From assembly GCA_963713445.1 (NCBI GenBank), contig CAVQMB010000026.1:29350-93349 (forward strand): DNA of 64,000 bases. Reading direction: 5' to 3'. A model generated the notes under the pieces. The model did no database searches. It saw only the letters and a program-made list of their open reading frames with translations, and was not told the origin of the DNA. Positions within the stretch are counted from its first letter, which is position 1; the number at the start of each line of letters is the position of its first letter. This document shows, piece by piece, positions 55,722 through 64,000 of the stretch. The position numbers and the translations under genes were made by a program. Origin of the DNA: CAVQMB01 sp963713445 (GTDB lineage: Bacteria; Pseudomonadota; Gammaproteobacteria; Competibacterales; Competibacteraceae).

Positions 55722-55819
55722 CGTCAGTCGTCAGTCGTCAGTCGTCAGTCGTCAGTCGTCAGTCGTCAGTCGTCAGTCGTCAGTCGTCAGTCGTCAGTCG
55801 TCAGTCGTCAGTCGTCAGT
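55722..55819. repeat. Tandem heptanucleotide repeat, 14 perfect copies of CGTCAGT
   Basis: The unit CGTCAGT is repeated 14 times without a mismatch in the region upstream of the PQQ dehydrogenase and downstream of the PfkB kinase gene. A frame through it reads SVVSRQS repeatedly, but there is no reason to think it is translated. It adjoins a second, different heptamer tract. Confidence 0.95.
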
Positions 55820-55820
55820 C

Positions 55821-55891
55821 GATAGCCGATAGCACGATAGCCGATCAGCCGATAGCCGATAGCCGATAACCGATAGCCGATAGCCGATAGC
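55821..55891. repeat. Tandem heptanucleotide repeat, about 10 imperfect copies of GATAGCC
   Basis: Ten units related to GATAGCC, some with a one-base change or insertion (GATAGCA, GATAACC, GATCAGCC), follow the CGTCAGT tract directly and end five bases before the stop codon of the PfkB kinase. Two copies of the same unit occur at 36436-36450 behind the truncated GNAT gene, so the unit is dispersed. Confidence 0.9.
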
Positions 55892-55896
55892 TAAGA

Positions 55897-56841
55897 CTAA
55901 AACCGATACCCGAAATTCTCCAGAAACCGGTCGCTGAACGCTTCCAGCGTGAATCGGTGGTTCTGGGTGCCCGCCTGAGCGACCTTGTAGGCCCCGGCCA
56001 GCGAGGCGATGCGGCCGGTGGTTTCCCAGTCCAGGTCCTGCAGCAGGCCATACAGCAGGCCGGCGCGGTAAGCGTCGCCACAGCCGGTGGGATCGACCAC
56101 CTTGTCCGGCCGGCCGATGGGGATGGCGTATTCCTGATTGTCGGCGTAGATCACCGACCCTTCCGCGTCTCTGGTGACGATCAGCGCGTCGACACGGCGC
56201 TTCAGCTGGTCAAGGCTGAGGCCGGTGTAATGCTGCAGCAACTGGCCTTCATAGTCGTTGACGGCAACCCAGTGGGCCTGATCCACCAGCGCCAGCAACT
56301 CCTCGCCGGTGAACAGGGTGATCGCCTGGCCGGGATCGAACAGGAACGGGATCCCGGCCTCGACAAACTGGCGGGCGTGCTTTGTCATGCCATCCGGGGC
56401 GTCCGGCGCGACCAGGCCAAGCGAAATGCCGGCATCGGCGGGCACATCGAGCTGGCTGGAAAACGCCATCGCACCCGGATGAAACGCCGTGATCTGGTTG
56501 CCGGCCAGATCGGTGGTGACATAGGCCTGGGCGGTGTAGGTCTCGGGCAGCACCTTGATGTAGCGGCGGCTGATCCCCTGCTGATCGAGCCAGTCGACAT
56601 AAGGGTCGAAGTCGCTGCCCACGGTGGCCAGCATTTCGCATTGCTGACCCAGCATACTGAGATTGTAGGCGACATTGCCGGCGCAGCCGCCGAATTCCCG
56701 CCGGAGCTGGGGCACCGTGAATGCGACGCTGAGCATGTGCACCTTTTCAGGCAGGATATGGTTTTTGAAATAGTCCTCGAACACCATGATCACGTCATAG
56801 GCGATGGAACCGCAAATCAGGGGTTTGGGCACGCTCAACAC
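55897..56841 (-). CDS. PfkB-family carbohydrate/adenosine kinase
   Basis: A 314-residue ribokinase-fold kinase. The N-terminal substrate region includes FGGCAGNVAYNLSMLG and the C-terminal signature is VVDPTGCGDAYRAGLLYG with the catalytic Asp in GCGD. It resembles the adenosine kinase-like branch more than fructokinases, but the substrate cannot be assigned. It is alone, with heptanucleotide repeats immediately after its stop codon. Confidence 0.85.
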   Translation of the reverse strand: MLSVPKPLICGSIAYDVIMVFEDYFKNHILPEKVHMLSVAFTVPQLRREFGGCAGNVAYNLSMLGQQCEMLATVGSDFDPYVDWLDQQGISRRYIKVLPETYTAQAYVTTDLAGNQITAFHPGAMAFSSQLDVPADAGISLGLVAPDAPDGMTKHARQFVEAGIPFLFDPGQAITLFTGEELLALVDQAHWVAVNDYEGQLLQHYTGLSLDQLKRRVDALIVTRDAEGSVIYADNQEYAIPIGRPDKVVDPTGCGDAYRAGLLYGLLQDLDWETTGRIASLAGAYKVAQAGTQNHRFTLEAFSDRFLENFGYRF

Positions 56842-56851
56842 ACTCCCGTCA

Positions 56852-57215
56852 TCAGTTCAGCAGAATCAGCAGCCACACCAGGGCCGCGTTAACCAGAGCC
56901 AGCAATACCATGCGCCGAGCCGATATCCTTGGCGCGACCGGACAATTCGTGCCGTTCCCGGCCGATCCGGTCGACCACCGCCTCCAGCCCGGAATTGGCC
57001 AGTTCGGCGATCAGCACCAGCAGCAGGCTGGCCACCAGCAGAGCCCGCTCGACGCCGCTGCGGCCCAGCCACAGCGCCAGTGGTCCAAGCATCAGGCAGG
57101 CCAGCACTTCCTGGCGGAACGCTTGCTCGTTACGCCAGCAGGCCGTCAGCCCGTGCCAGGAATATACGGTGGCGGCTAGCAGCCGGTGCAGACCGTGGGC
57201 CCGCTGGTTGGCCAC
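56852..57215 (-). pseudogene. dgkA: Diacylglycerol kinase, single frameshift near the C-terminus
   Basis: DgkA phosphorylates diacylglycerol in the inner membrane, recycling lipid from osmoregulated glucan or LPS modification. Starting at a GTG (ANQRAHGLHRLLAATVYSWH), the frame includes RNEQAFRQEVLA and the signature ELANSGLEAVVDRIGRERHE with AKDIGSA. A shift near 56910 moves the last membrane helix (VLLALVNAALVWLLILLN) into another frame. With it corrected the protein is about 121 residues, normal for DgkA. Confidence 0.85.
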
Positions 57216-57234
57216 GCGCGCCGGCCACGGGATA

Positions 57235-57732
57235 TCAGAGGGCGTCCAGCGCGGCCTGGTAGTCCGGCTCGTTGCCGATCTCGGCGACCAGTTCGGCGTG
57301 CCTGACGACGTTGTTCTCATCCAGCACCACCACCGCGCGACTGGTGATGCCCGCCAGCGGACCGTCATCCAGCAGCACGCCATAGTCCTTGGCGAAGTTG
57401 CGCGAGCGCATCATCGACAGCGGCACGACGTTGTCCAGCTTCTCGCCGGTGCAGAAACGGCCCTGGGCAAACGGCAGATCGGCCGAAACGATCAGAATTA
57501 CCGTATCAGGATGCGCATTGGCATGTTGATTGAACTTCCTGGTGGACTCGGCACAGGTTGGCGTATCCAGACTCGGAACGATGCTGATGAGCTTCTTCTT
57601 GCCGGCAAAATCGGCCAGACCGACATCGCTGAGATCGCCCTTGGTAAGCTTGAAATCCGGTGCCTCACTGCCGACGGCGGGCAGTTCACCGTTGGTGCGA
57701 AAAGCATTACCGCGCAGCGTTACTGTAGCCAT
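57235..57732 (-). CDS. tpx: Thiol peroxidase Tpx
   Basis: A 165-residue atypical two-cysteine peroxiredoxin reducing peroxides in the periplasm or cytoplasm with thioredoxin. The peroxidatic Cys60 is in PSLDTPTCAEST and the resolving Cys94 in QGRFCTGE. The N-terminus VTLRGNAFRTNGELPAVGS is typical. dgkA begins 19 bases after its stop on the same strand. Confidence 0.95.
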   Translation of the reverse strand: MATVTLRGNAFRTNGELPAVGSEAPDFKLTKGDLSDVGLADFAGKKKLISIVPSLDTPTCAESTRKFNQHANAHPDTVILIVSADLPFAQGRFCTGEKLDNVVPLSMMRSRNFAKDYGVLLDDGPLAGITSRAVVVLDENNVVRHAELVAEIGNEPDYQAALDAL

Positions 57733-57762
57733 GACGCACTCCCGTGGGCTGTAGGGATGGGT

Positions 57763-58146
57763 TTACTCTTCACTGATGGCCTGCTGATAGGCAGCGACAT
57801 CGAGCAGACCGCTGAGGTCGTCCTTGGTTTCGACCTTGAACAGCCAGCCAGCGCCGTAGGGGTCCTGGTTCACCAACTCCGGCGCATCGCCCAGACGATC
57901 GTTGATTTCCACCACAGCGCCGGCCACCGGGCTGTAAACATCCGACGCGGCCTTGACCGACTCGACCACGGCACAGGCATCGCTGGGCGTGACATGACGA
58001 CCGGTTTCCGGCACTTCCACATAAACCAGGTCGCCAAGTTGTTCCTGGGCGTGATCGGTGATGCCGATGGTTACCGTGCCATCGCCGTTGTCACGCGCCC
58101 ACTCGTGACTGCTGGAATACTTGAGATCGTCGGGTAAGCTGCTCAT
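57763..58146 (-). CDS. gcvH: Glycine cleavage system H protein
   Basis: The lipoyl-carrying shuttle protein of the glycine cleavage complex. The lipoylation Lys65 is in VESVKAASDVYSPV, and HEWARDNGDGTVTIGITDHA and the C-terminal YGAGWLFKVE are conserved; 127 residues is normal. The other gcv genes are not adjacent. It starts 16 bases after the stop of the AhpD-like gene. Confidence 0.96.
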   Translation of the reverse strand: MSSLPDDLKYSSSHEWARDNGDGTVTIGITDHAQEQLGDLVYVEVPETGRHVTPSDACAVVESVKAASDVYSPVAGAVVEINDRLGDAPELVNQDPYGAGWLFKVETKDDLSGLLDVAAYQQAISEE

Positions 58147-58162
58147 TCTCGGTCCCCTCTCT

Positions 58163-58753
58163 TCAGTTAGTCTTGGAGCGCGGCAACCGGCCCAGCAGAT
58201 AGAACTCCTCGTTGGGCCACATACCGGTCACCGCGGCGAGGCGGTTGGACAGCGCGAAAAATCCGGCAATGGCGCCAATATCCCAGATGTCCTCATCACT
58301 GAACCCGACGGCCCGCAACGGTGCGAAATCGGTATCCTCGATCTGTTCCGCGGACAGCGCCACCTTGACGGCAAAATCGAGCATCGCCCGTTGCCGTTGG
58401 TCGATCTCCGCCGCCCGATAGTTCACCGCCAGTTGGTCGGCGAGCCGCGCATTCTTGGAATAAATCCGCACCAGCGCACCGTGCGCCACCACGCAGTACG
58501 GACACTGATTGGCGCCACTGGTGGCCACCACGATCATTTCGCGTTCGGCCCGGCTCAGTCCGCCGTCTTTTTCCATCAAGGCATCGTGATAGGCAAAGAA
58601 AGCCCGGAACTCATCCGGCCGGTGCGCCAGTACGGCAAACACATTCGGCACGAAACCCGCCTTTTCCTGGACCTCGACGATGCGCGCACGAACATCGGCC
58701 GGCAGGTCATCCAGGTTGGGTACCGGAAAGCGACTCAGGGGGGTAGCGGTCAT
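58163..58753 (-). CDS. Peroxidase-related AhpD/carboxymuconolactone decarboxylase-family protein
   Basis: A 196-residue protein with the AhpD-type active site NQCPYCVVAHGALV (CxxC plus His) and the helix SRAEREMIVVATSG, which define uncharacterised peroxidase-related enzymes. The start at 58753 (MTATPLSRFPVPNLDDLP) matches the family; a longer frame adds 35 unlikely residues. Likely co-transcribed with gcvH. Its own substrate is not known. Confidence 0.85.
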   Translation of the reverse strand: MTATPLSRFPVPNLDDLPADVRARIVEVQEKAGFVPNVFAVLAHRPDEFRAFFAYHDALMEKDGGLSRAEREMIVVATSGANQCPYCVVAHGALVRIYSKNARLADQLAVNYRAAEIDQRQRAMLDFAVKVALSAEQIEDTDFAPLRAVGFSDEDIWDIGAIAGFFALSNRLAAVTGMWPNEEFYLLGRLPRSKTN

Positions 58754-58908
58754 GATCTGTGTGGTTGCTGCGATTACCAGGCGAGAGTGTATACGGTAGC
58801 GCCAACGGGGTCCATCCGGCGCCAAAGCGATGTTTAGCCGGCTACAGCAGGCGCGCACCGGAACGCGTTACGATAGCATACGATTTAATCTGACGATTCG
58901 CAGGCGGC

Positions 58909-61038
58909 GTGGACACTTTCGTTTCCTTTCATGATCGGCTGCTGGCCGAAGCGGTACTCCAGTACGAGGCCCAGCACGGCGGTACGGCTGGATGAGCCCG
59001 ATGCCGTGGCGGCCGGCCGGGCGGCGGGTGCCGACCCGGAGCGGCGCATCGTCGCGCGGGCCCGGGCATTATCGATCGCAGCAGCGCTGGATACGCGCGC
59101 TCACCCAGTTGCGCCAGGCTCTGACGCTCAGCGTCAGCCTGCTGGTGGTGGTCGCCCTCTGCGCCGGCGCCGGCGCTGCCAGACTGGCGTTTGTGGCCGC
59201 ACCCTGACCAGCCGGTGAACGTCTACTGGCTACTGGCCAGCATCCTGGGTCTGCCGCTGCTGACCCTGACCGGCTGGCTGGGGTTGATGCTGATTCATCC
59301 CGAAACCCTGGCGACCCGCTCGCTGGCCGGGCTGGCCCACGCCATCGGTCGCCGTCTCAGCAACCGCTGGCACCACGACACGCTACACACCGCCGCGATC
59401 CGCGCCAGCGCAGGCCTGCTGGGTAGTGCCGGCGGCCGCTGGCGGCTCAGCGCAGTGATCCACGGATTATGGGTGAGCTATCTGAGCGGCGCGCTGGCGA
59501 TAGCGGTGATCCTGCTCAGCGTACGCCAGTACAGTTTCGCCTGGGAAACCACCATCCTCTCAGCAGCCAGCTACCAGACGCTCACACAGGTGATCGGCGC
59601 ACTGCCGGGTCTGCTCGGGTTCGCGACCCCGACGGTCGCCCAGATCGCAGCCAGCCAGTGGCACGGTGGCGGTTCGCCCGACATTGCGGCCAGCGCCGCC
59701 TGGTCGGGACTGGTGCTGGGCTGCATCGTGATTTACGGTGTTTTCCCGCGACTCAGCCTGATGCTGCTGTCGCTATGGCTGGCGGCCCGTGCCCACGCCC
59801 GGTTCCGGCTCGACCTGAACCGGCCCGGCTATGCCGGCCTGTAGGAGCAACTGGCCCCCAGTCATAGGCGGCTGGGAGTCGTCGATGCCGACGACGCTGC
59901 AGACGCCACCCCCGCTGCGGCGGCTGCCGCGCCGCAACCGGCGGCCACCCTGGGTCCGCCGGCTATCGTCGGCCTGGAGATCGAGCCGCTGGAGCCCTGG
60001 CCACCCCGGCTCGGCGGCAGCTGGCTGGACCTGGGCTTCGCGGATGACCGCGACAGCCGCCGCCGGGCGCTGGAACAACTTGCCGCGGTCCAACCACCGC
60101 GCTGGCTGGTCGTGGTGTGCTCGCTCGCGGTAACACCGGACCGTGGCAGCCGCCATTTCCTCGCGCAACTGATCCGGCATGCCGGGGACCGGGTAGTGCT
60201 GGTGCTGAGCGAGGGCCAGCGGCTGCGGGCCCGCGGCGAGAGCGCCGACCTGCCGCAGCGGGTGGCCGACTGGCACAGCCTGGGTGAAGCCGCGGGCATT
60301 GCGCGCGAGCGGATCGTGGAACTCGACCTGGAGCACCTCACCGAGCACAGCCGCAGCCAGTTGGCAGCACGGCTTGGGCTTGACGCCATGGCGGCCGCCG
60401 GCGCCAGCCATCTCAGCGCGGCCTGCGAGCTGATCGTCGACCACGCAGGCCGCTGGAACAATCCACCGGATGGCGCCGCCCAGGGTGAGTTGCATCGCGC
60501 CATCGCCCGGCTCTACAGCGGCGACGGCCGGACGCTACGGCTGCCGCTGGGACGCCTGCCGGAGCTGGCAGCACTGCGCGCCGACCTGCCGGGCCAGCTG
60601 CAACGCAGCGCCGACAAGGTACGCCAGCTACTCCCTGCCCGGCTGCGGCTGAATCCGCGCTGGCTCACTGCCGGTGCGCTCAGCGGCGCGCTCGGCTGTA
60701 TTGCGCTGGCCACCGTGACTACCCCCGCGGCGCTGACCACCCTGCCGATCTGGTCGGCAGCCGGCGCCGCCCTGACGCTGTTCACCGGGCGCGTCAAGAA
60801 GCACCCGGCCGAAGCCTCCGCACCAGCGCCGCCTGATTTTGGCCAGCCGGTTGCGGCGGCCACCTTGTTTGCCCTGCTGCTGGAACTCCAGGGCCGCTCC
60901 GAGGCAGCGATCAGCCGGGCGCTGGACGAGCTGCTGGACCTGCAGCCGCCCACCATCAGGGATGCGGCGGCAGCCCGCTCCTGGCTGGCCAGCGTGCAGC
61001 AGCGTTACGCCACGCTGCGCTCGCAGGAAGCCGCATGA
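58909..61038 (+). pseudogene. DUF2868 membrane protein broken by three indels and an in-frame TAG
   Basis: From the GTG at 58909 the frame reads VDTFVSFHDRLLAEAVLQYE, then DEPDAVAAGRAAGADPERRI, RALTQLRQALTLSVSLLVVV and VNVYWLLASILGLPLLTLTG in successive frames, with single-base breaks near 58996, 59075 and 59205. From there one frame runs to 61038 but contains a TAG at 59842-59844 (GYAGL*EQLAPSHRRLGVVD). The second half has LELDLEHLTEHSRSQ-type helices and two more membrane segments near 60660-60800. DUF2868 proteins pair with DUF3482 GTPases, which is exactly what follows. Confidence 0.82.
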
Positions 61039-62447
61039 ACCCGGCCATCAAGGTGGCCGTGGTCGGCCATACCAACACCGGCAAAACCTCGCTGCTGCGC
61101 ACCCTGACCCGTGACGCCGGTTTCGGTGCCATCGCCAACCGGCCCAGTACCACCCGCCACGTCGAAGGCGCGGCACTGCTGGTCGAAGGCCAGCCGGTGG
61201 TGGAATTCTATGACACGCCTGGCCTGGAGGACTCGATCGGCCTGCTGGAACATCTGGAGACACTGACCGGCGGCGATTGGCTGATGCGGCTGGCGCATTT
61301 CCTGGACAGTCCGGACGCCCACGGCCGGTTCGCCCAGGAGGCCAAATCGCTGCGCCAGGTGATCGCCTGTGACCTGGTGCTGTACGTCATCGACTGCCGC
61401 GAGCGGGTGCTGGGCAAGTATCGCGACGAGCTGACAATCCTGGTTCGCGCCGGCAAGCCGGTTATCCCGCTGCTGAACTTCGTCGACAGCCCCGGTGCCC
61501 GCAGCGAAGCCTGGCACCGTCAATTGCTGCTGGCCGGCCTGCATGCCAGCCTCACCTTCAATCCGCTGGTGATCGACTCGGTTGCCGAGCGCAAGCTGTT
61601 CGAGAAGATGCGGGCGCTGCGCGACGAGCTCTACGAGCCGCTGGGCCGGATCATCACTGATCTGGAACGCCAGCGTACCCGCCTGCGCCGGCAGGCGGCG
61701 GATCAGATCTCCGACCTGCTGCTGGACGCCGCGGCCTGTACCCTGCCGCTGCCGCCGCCAGCGGCCACCGAGCAGGTCCGCAGTGATCTGATTGTGGCCG
61801 TGAGCCAGCGGGAACTGGACTGTGCCCGCACCCTGCTGACTCTGTTCAGCTTCCAGGTCGGCGACTATCAGCCGCAGGCCCTGTTGCTGGAGATCGCCGC
61901 AGCCGATCCGCTGCGTAATCCGGCAGCACTCAAGCAATACGGCCTGCGCGGCGGTAGCGGGGCGGCCGCTGGAGCGGCAGCGGGGTTGACGCTGGATCTG
62001 ATGCTGGGCGGCCTGAGTCTGGGCGCCGGTGCCGGCATCGGCGCCGGGCTCGGCGCGCTGCTGAATCTGCGCCGCCAGGGCACCCGCGTGCTACGGCATC
62101 TGCGCGGCCAGCGTGAAATCCAGCTAGCCAATGCCCCGCTGCGGCTGCTGGCCGCCCGCCAGCTGGCATTGGCGGGGGCGCTGCTGCGCCGCGGCCACGC
62201 CGACCCCAAGCCCGTCAGCCTCGACGCAGCCTGGCTCAATGCCTGGGAACAACGGCTTCCGGCCCGGTTGCAACAGCCTCTGCTGACGGCCCGGATCCAG
62301 CCGGGCTGGTCACGGCTGACACCCGGCACCCGCGAAACCGCTACCCGTGAGCGCGAGCAGGCCCGCACGACGCTGGCCACCAGCCTGACCGCGCTGCTCG
62401 AGCAACCGCCTGAACCCACACCCACGACCGGAGATGAAACGCAATGA
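61035..62447 (+). CDS. DUF3482 family GTPase
   Basis: A 470-residue GTP-binding protein. G1 is VGHTNTGKTSLLRTL, G2 is likely the Thr in NRPSTTRHVEG, and G3 is FYDTPGLEDS; a NKxD-type G4 is replaced by LLNFVDSPG. The second half is DUF3482, with a glycine-rich hydrophobic stretch (GAAAGLTLDLMLGGLSLGAG) that may associate with membrane. It overlaps the DUF2868 gene stop by four bases. The pair has no established function; a membrane-remodelling or sensing GTPase acting with its membrane partner is inferred. Confidence 0.88.
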   Translation: MNPAIKVAVVGHTNTGKTSLLRTLTRDAGFGAIANRPSTTRHVEGAALLVEGQPVVEFYDTPGLEDSIGLLEHLETLTGGDWLMRLAHFLDSPDAHGRFAQEAKSLRQVIACDLVLYVIDCRERVLGKYRDELTILVRAGKPVIPLLNFVDSPGARSEAWHRQLLLAGLHASLTFNPLVIDSVAERKLFEKMRALRDELYEPLGRIITDLERQRTRLRRQAADQISDLLLDAAACTLPLPPPAATEQVRSDLIVAVSQRELDCARTLLTLFSFQVGDYQPQALLLEIAAADPLRNPAALKQYGLRGGSGAAAGAAAGLTLDLMLGGLSLGAGAGIGAGLGALLNLRRQGTRVLRHLRGQREIQLANAPLRLLAARQLALAGALLRRGHADPKPVSLDAAWLNAWEQRLPARLQQPLLTARIQPGWSRLTPGTRETATREREQARTTLATSLTALLEQPPEPTPTTGDETQ

Positions 62448-63294
62448 AAACCCGCTTATCCGCGCTACTGTTGGCTCTGCTCTGGTGCGTCACCGCAGCG
62501 GCCTCGACCACCCCGCCGGACGTCGCCAAGGCACTCCAGGCGGCCATCAACAACCCGCTGCGCTCCGCCGCCCACAAAGCCCGCGACCGCACCCGCCACC
62601 CGCTTAAGACGCTGGAATTCTTCGGCCTGCGACCCGAAATGACAGTCATCGAAGTACTGCCCGAAGGCGGTTGGTACACGGAAATTCTGGCGCCCTTCCT
62701 GCACGATCACGGCCACTTGATCGAAGCCGCCATACCCACCAGCAGCCGCAACCCATTCCTGCGTAAAATGGCGCAACGCTATCGTGCCAAGCTGGCCGCC
62801 CATCCCGATGGTGTATGGACACATCCGGATCGAACCGTTTGCGCCGCCGGACTACATGGCGCTGGGCGCGCCGGATTCGGCCGACCGGTGCTCACCTTCC
62901 GCAATATGCACGACCTGATCTATTCCAACGTGCATGGTGAAACCACCGGTTTTTTCCTGCGGCAGTTCCTGCGCAACGCGTATCAGGTGCTCAAACCAGG
63001 CGGCGTGCTCGGCATCGTCTCGCACCGTGCCAATCCCGATACGCCGGCCAGCAAGAGCCATCTCATGGGGCGGGTGCCGCAAGACTACCTCATCCGGCCA
63101 GGCGCGGCGGCCGGGTTCAAACTGCTGGCCAGCTCCGAGTCAATGCCAACCCCAAGGACAAGCGCACCATGCCGGTGTGGTATCTACCGCCGTCGCTGTC
63201 CCAGGGTGACAAGAACCGGGCCCATTATCTGGCGATCGGCGAAGCCGACAACATGACGCTGAAGTTCGTCAAGCCCAAACCGCCCGGCCAGTAA
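62444..63294 (+). pseudogene. Exported class I SAM-dependent methyltransferase, frameshifted
   Basis: A signal peptide (ALLLALLWCVTAAAS) leads into TLEFFGLRPEMTVIEVLPEG and GWYTEILAPFL, the SAM-binding motif of a group of exported methyltransferases. Near 62820 the frame shifts (IRIEPFAPPDYMALGAPDSA lies in another frame), returns near 62878 (LTFRNMHDLIYSN, VLKPGGVLGIVSHR), and shifts again near 63142, after which VWYLPPSLSQGDKNRAHYLA and the end KFVKPKPPGQ are in another frame. The start overlaps the DUF3482 stop (ATGA), so it belongs to that operon. Its target is unknown. Confidence 0.82.
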
Positions 63295-63614
63295 CGCGAC
63301 CCCGCGCTGGCGCTGGCCCCCGGGCTGGCGTCAGCCGGCGATATCCACCCGGTGATCGCCGCTGCTGCAGCGCTTGATGAATTCCGCGCGGTGGCAGAGG
63401 ATCACTGGATCAAGGGTGACAGCACCCGGGCGAACCGTTGCCGCAATGGATAACTCTTGTGTGTGCTGGCGCACAGACCCTGGCCGGCAGCCGACTCACA
63501 TCCTCCCCTCGGTAGATCGCTTCCCTCTGCAGCTCGCCCCAGACGGGAATCGGCAACACAACCCCGATTTTAAAGATGTCGGGTTATTTTGCTGATAATC
63601 CGAGGAGACCCCTT
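63295..63614. other. Gene-free stretch near the right edge
   Basis: About 320 bases without a convincing gene. A minus-strand open frame of about 48 codons (ending CHRAEFIKRCSSGDHRVDIA) runs across 63335-63477 but matches nothing I know. The AT-richer segment at 63560-63600 before the next start probably holds its promoter. Confidence 0.45.
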
Positions 63615-63938
63615 ATGAAATTGCCGCGCTGTCATTATTGGACTTCACGCGCCTTGTTCGCGGCCACGGTATTGCTTACGGCCACACCCGCGTATGCGAC
63701 CGGCCCTTACTGTGGCTTCGTGAGCTTGCAGCCGGTCGCCGCCATCGCCGTGCTGCGAAATCTCACCAGCGGCCACCGGACGCTGGTGACAAGAACCGAC
63801 ACGGCGCTGCGACAAAACCCTGAGTTCAGCAAGAAGGCGGCCCTTGCCGTCGAGGAACCCGCTCGGCTGCCGGCATTACAACCAGCAGAAGACCCGTTGA
63901 AGCCGGTGGGGTTGTCACCGCGTTTAGTGCGGCCTTGA
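63615..63938 (+). CDS. Hypothetical exported protein, possibly frameshifted at the window edge
   Basis: The ATG at 63615 has GAGGAG upstream and a clear signal peptide (SRALFAATVLLTATPAYAT). The next 80 residues (GPYCGFVSLQPVAAIAVLRN onward) are not recognisable. From 63899 a different frame reads EAGGVVTAFSAALTVGIMLV, a membrane-like helix, so the ORF may be broken and continue beyond the window. Possible relation to DoxX-like membrane proteins is only a guess. Confidence 0.4.
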   Translation: MKLPRCHYWTSRALFAATVLLTATPAYATGPYCGFVSLQPVAAIAVLRNLTSGHRTLVTRTDTALRQNPEFSKKAALAVEEPARLPALQPAEDPLKPVGLSPRLVRP

Positions 63939-64000
63939 CAGTCGGAATCATGTTGGTAGTGGCTGCAGCCACTGCTTCCACAGTCAAGTTGATGCCACCG

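Noticed and set aside
55722..55891. Regular repeats considered as a CRISPR array
   Set aside because: Units are seven bases with no spacers, and no cas genes are nearby; these are simple tandem repeats.
59842..59844. TAG in DUF2868 as a pyrrolysine or programmed read-through codon
   Set aside because: No supporting context or downstream element is visible, and the same gene already has three indels, so mutation or sequence error is more likely.
63335..63477. Small minus-strand ORF of about 48 codons near the right edge
   Set aside because: It has no clear start, ribosome-binding site or family match.

Overview
This window is 64 kb of GC-rich chromosomal DNA from a gammaproteobacterium outside the enteric group. 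The evidence is the pheT-ihfA-tRNA-Pro order, the tsaB-yoaA pairing, a PBP1B operon, tamA-tamB, the DUF3301 and DUF1499 families, and a choline/betaine locus with BetI. A Chromatiales- or Nevskiales-like bacterium fits, but the genus cannot be fixed from the sequence. Most genes are ordinary housekeeping or metabolic genes packed into short operons, often with 4-base ATGA overlaps.

Layout. 0-2.1 kb: 3' end of pheT, ihfA, a tRNA-Pro(GGG) with its own promoter and terminator. 2.1-3.6 kb: a decayed stretch with an integron-integrase-like fragment, an unrecognised ORF and an RMF-like small gene. 3.7-9.9 kb (minus strand): GST, a frameshifted class II aldolase, a 2-hydroxyacid dehydrogenase lacking the usual catalytic Arg, waaA, an aldo/keto reductase and an FAD oxidoreductase. 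9.9-12 kb: Fe-S protein and DUF3501 pair behind an Irr/PerR-type palindrome. 12-19.5 kb: DUF1614, Nudix, ribB, DUF488, 5-formyl-THF cyclo-ligase, TSUP, sirtuin, MBL hydrolase, CFA synthase. 19.8-26 kb: AEC transporter, hemerythrin, DUF1499 remnant, SlyB-like lipoprotein, DUF3301, tsaB, yoaA and a TPR lipoprotein that resembles LpoP by position. 26-36 kb: envelope block (PBP1B, TamA, TamB, DegQ/DegP-type protease). 36-38 kb: GNAT fragment and GTP-dependent pckG. 38-44 kb: choline ABC transporter (three genes) divergent from betI-betB, with a BetI-like operator between, then an HD-domain protein. 44-47.8 kb: M50 protease, cytochrome b561, HugZ-like protein, lipoprotein, gluconokinase. 47.8-51.6 kb: a TPP riboswitch followed by thiO-thiS-thiG-thiE-thiF(rhodanese). 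51.6-57.7 kb: methyltransferase, ankyrin protein, cytochrome c4, a PQQ alcohol dehydrogenase carrying the lanthanide-type Asp, two heptanucleotide repeat tracts, a PfkB kinase, dgkA, tpx. 57.7-64 kb: gcvH, an AhpD-like protein, the DUF2868-DUF3482 pair, an exported methyltransferase and an unrecognised secreted ORF.

A recurring oddity is the number of otherwise well-conserved genes broken by one or a few single-base indels: aldolase, DUF1499, TPR lipoprotein, betB with about 11, two methyltransferases, ankyrin protein, dgkA and DUF2868. The proteins stay recognisable on both sides of each break. This looks more like local base-calling or assembly error, or very recent damage, than old pseudogene decay, so read-level checks should come before biological interpretation.

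The most interesting biological leads are the predicted lanthanide-type quinoprotein next to a cytochrome c4, the ThiF-rhodanese fusion without zinc cysteines in a riboswitch-controlled thi operon lacking thiC, the Irr-like box before the Fe-S/DUF3501 pair, the LpoP-like lipoprotein, the HD-domain protein in the betaine locus, and the uncharacterised DUF2868-DUF3482-exported methyltransferase operon.
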